The notes beneath the pieces are model-generated. The model ran no database searches. It worked only from the letters and a program-made list of their open reading frames with translations, and had not been told where the DNA came from. A DNA stretch of 64,000 nucleotides. Origin: JBHHUI01 sp965248775 (GTDB lineage: Bacteria; Chloroflexota; Anaerolineae; Anaerolineales; JBHHUI01). Numbering within the stretch: the stretch's first letter is position 1; every line of letters starts with the position of its first letter. The stretch lies in assembly GCA_965248775.1 (NCBI GenBank), contig OZ252150.1, positions 3,410,001 to 3,474,000 on the forward strand. Direction: 5' to 3'. A program made the position numbers and the translations under genes. This document shows positions 63,824 to 64,000 of this stretch, piece after piece.

Positions 63824-64000
63824 TTATCCCAGACGTGCCATTTCCTCGTCCACAACAGATTCATCCAGCTTTCGATAAAGAGGGGCCGGCTTGCCCAGTG
63901 TTTGCCCAGCAGGCAACTGGCTGGGAGCCCAATTGCCGGTTGCATCCGCTGACTGATAGGTCAATGCTTGGTGAGCGCGTGTTGCCTCAGTGTATGTCTC
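63824..64000 (-). CDS. metG: Methionyl-tRNA synthetase, C-terminal fragment (cut by window edge)
   Basis: 58 residues ending at TAA 63824-63826. The tail NWAPSQLPAGQTLGKPAPLY followed by RKLDESVVDEEMARLG matches the end of the MetRS anticodon-binding domain (the LAPGHxLGKPxPLFxKLE pattern). Only the last helices are visible, so the call rests on this short match. Confidence 0.7.
   Translation of the reverse strand, partial: ETYTEATRAHQALTYQSADATGNWAPSQLPAGQTLGKPAPLYRKLDESVVDEEMARLG

Overview
The window reads as a chromosomal piece of a Chloroflexota-like (Anaerolineae/Caldilineae-type) bacterium, probably from a metagenome assembly. This placement is inferred from gene content and style: very long SecA, hrcA-grpE-dnaK-dnaJ-prmA behind CIRCE, split methylmalonyl-CoA mutase with MeaB, many GT-C membrane proteins, a multi-GAF histidine kinase and a very large cyclase/ATPase/TPR protein. 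No rRNA marker is present.

Layout. 1-9870: a surface-polysaccharide or glycolipid cluster (end of an ABC-2 export permease, GT-C membrane glycosyltransferases, a nucleotidyltransferase-fold protein, two GT2 enzymes). The first GT-C gene is broken by an IS1 copy and a frameshift. 9863-13963: a 1366-residue protein built like mammalian soluble adenylyl cyclase. 14030-15479: an ISAzo13-like element with an A_AAA_AAC slippery site. 15583-20773: an accessory stretch with an MpaB/DUF2236 oxygenase, a PPOX-fold flavoprotein, a B12-binding-type radical SAM gene, a PQQ-type sugar dehydrogenase lipoprotein and a frameshifted cupredoxin lipoprotein. The radical SAM gene ends in TGT-TGA-GCA-GAG-CCA followed by a bacterial-SECIS-like hairpin, so it should be read as a selenoprotein with a C-U-A-E-P tail. 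20830-26775: heat-shock operon, CIRCE and promoter. 26904-30325: thioredoxin, and a multi-GAF histidine kinase split by two in-frame stops. 30512-41192: methylmalonyl-CoA mutase B12 subunit, meaB, prs, secA, a winged-helix/KaiC-like/membrane-protein operon, and adenosine deaminase interrupted by IS1. 41101-46287: a membrane-anchored unknown, IS1182, mutM, tRNA-Asn, DUF4126, DUF4190 and DUF402 proteins. 46307-50992: a thiamine uptake and activation operon (thiQ, thiP, thiB, thiN) under a TPP riboswitch. 51083-54899: three M42 aminopeptidase paralogues, one truncated, and a Thr/Pro-rich anchored protein. 54888-58100: a nested wreck of mobile elements (IS91-like remnant, then a repeat cluster, then an IS3 element, then IS1). 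58505-64000: pncC/cinA, a GT-C gene split by an IS4 element, another GT-C gene and the end of metG.

The dominant genome-scale signal is insertion-sequence expansion with gene decay. There are eight IS elements or remnants of six families, three near-identical IS1 copies with perfect 8-bp target duplications, and several genes with single frameshifts or nonsense codons. Short palindromic repeats (CCTGCCGGCAGG, GGTGCCTGGCACTT, and an ACCCAGT cluster) sit exactly where genes are broken. Some single-base defects lie in homopolymers or low-complexity DNA and could be assembly errors. The strongest biological lead is the UGA-recoded radical SAM gene at 17336-18793.
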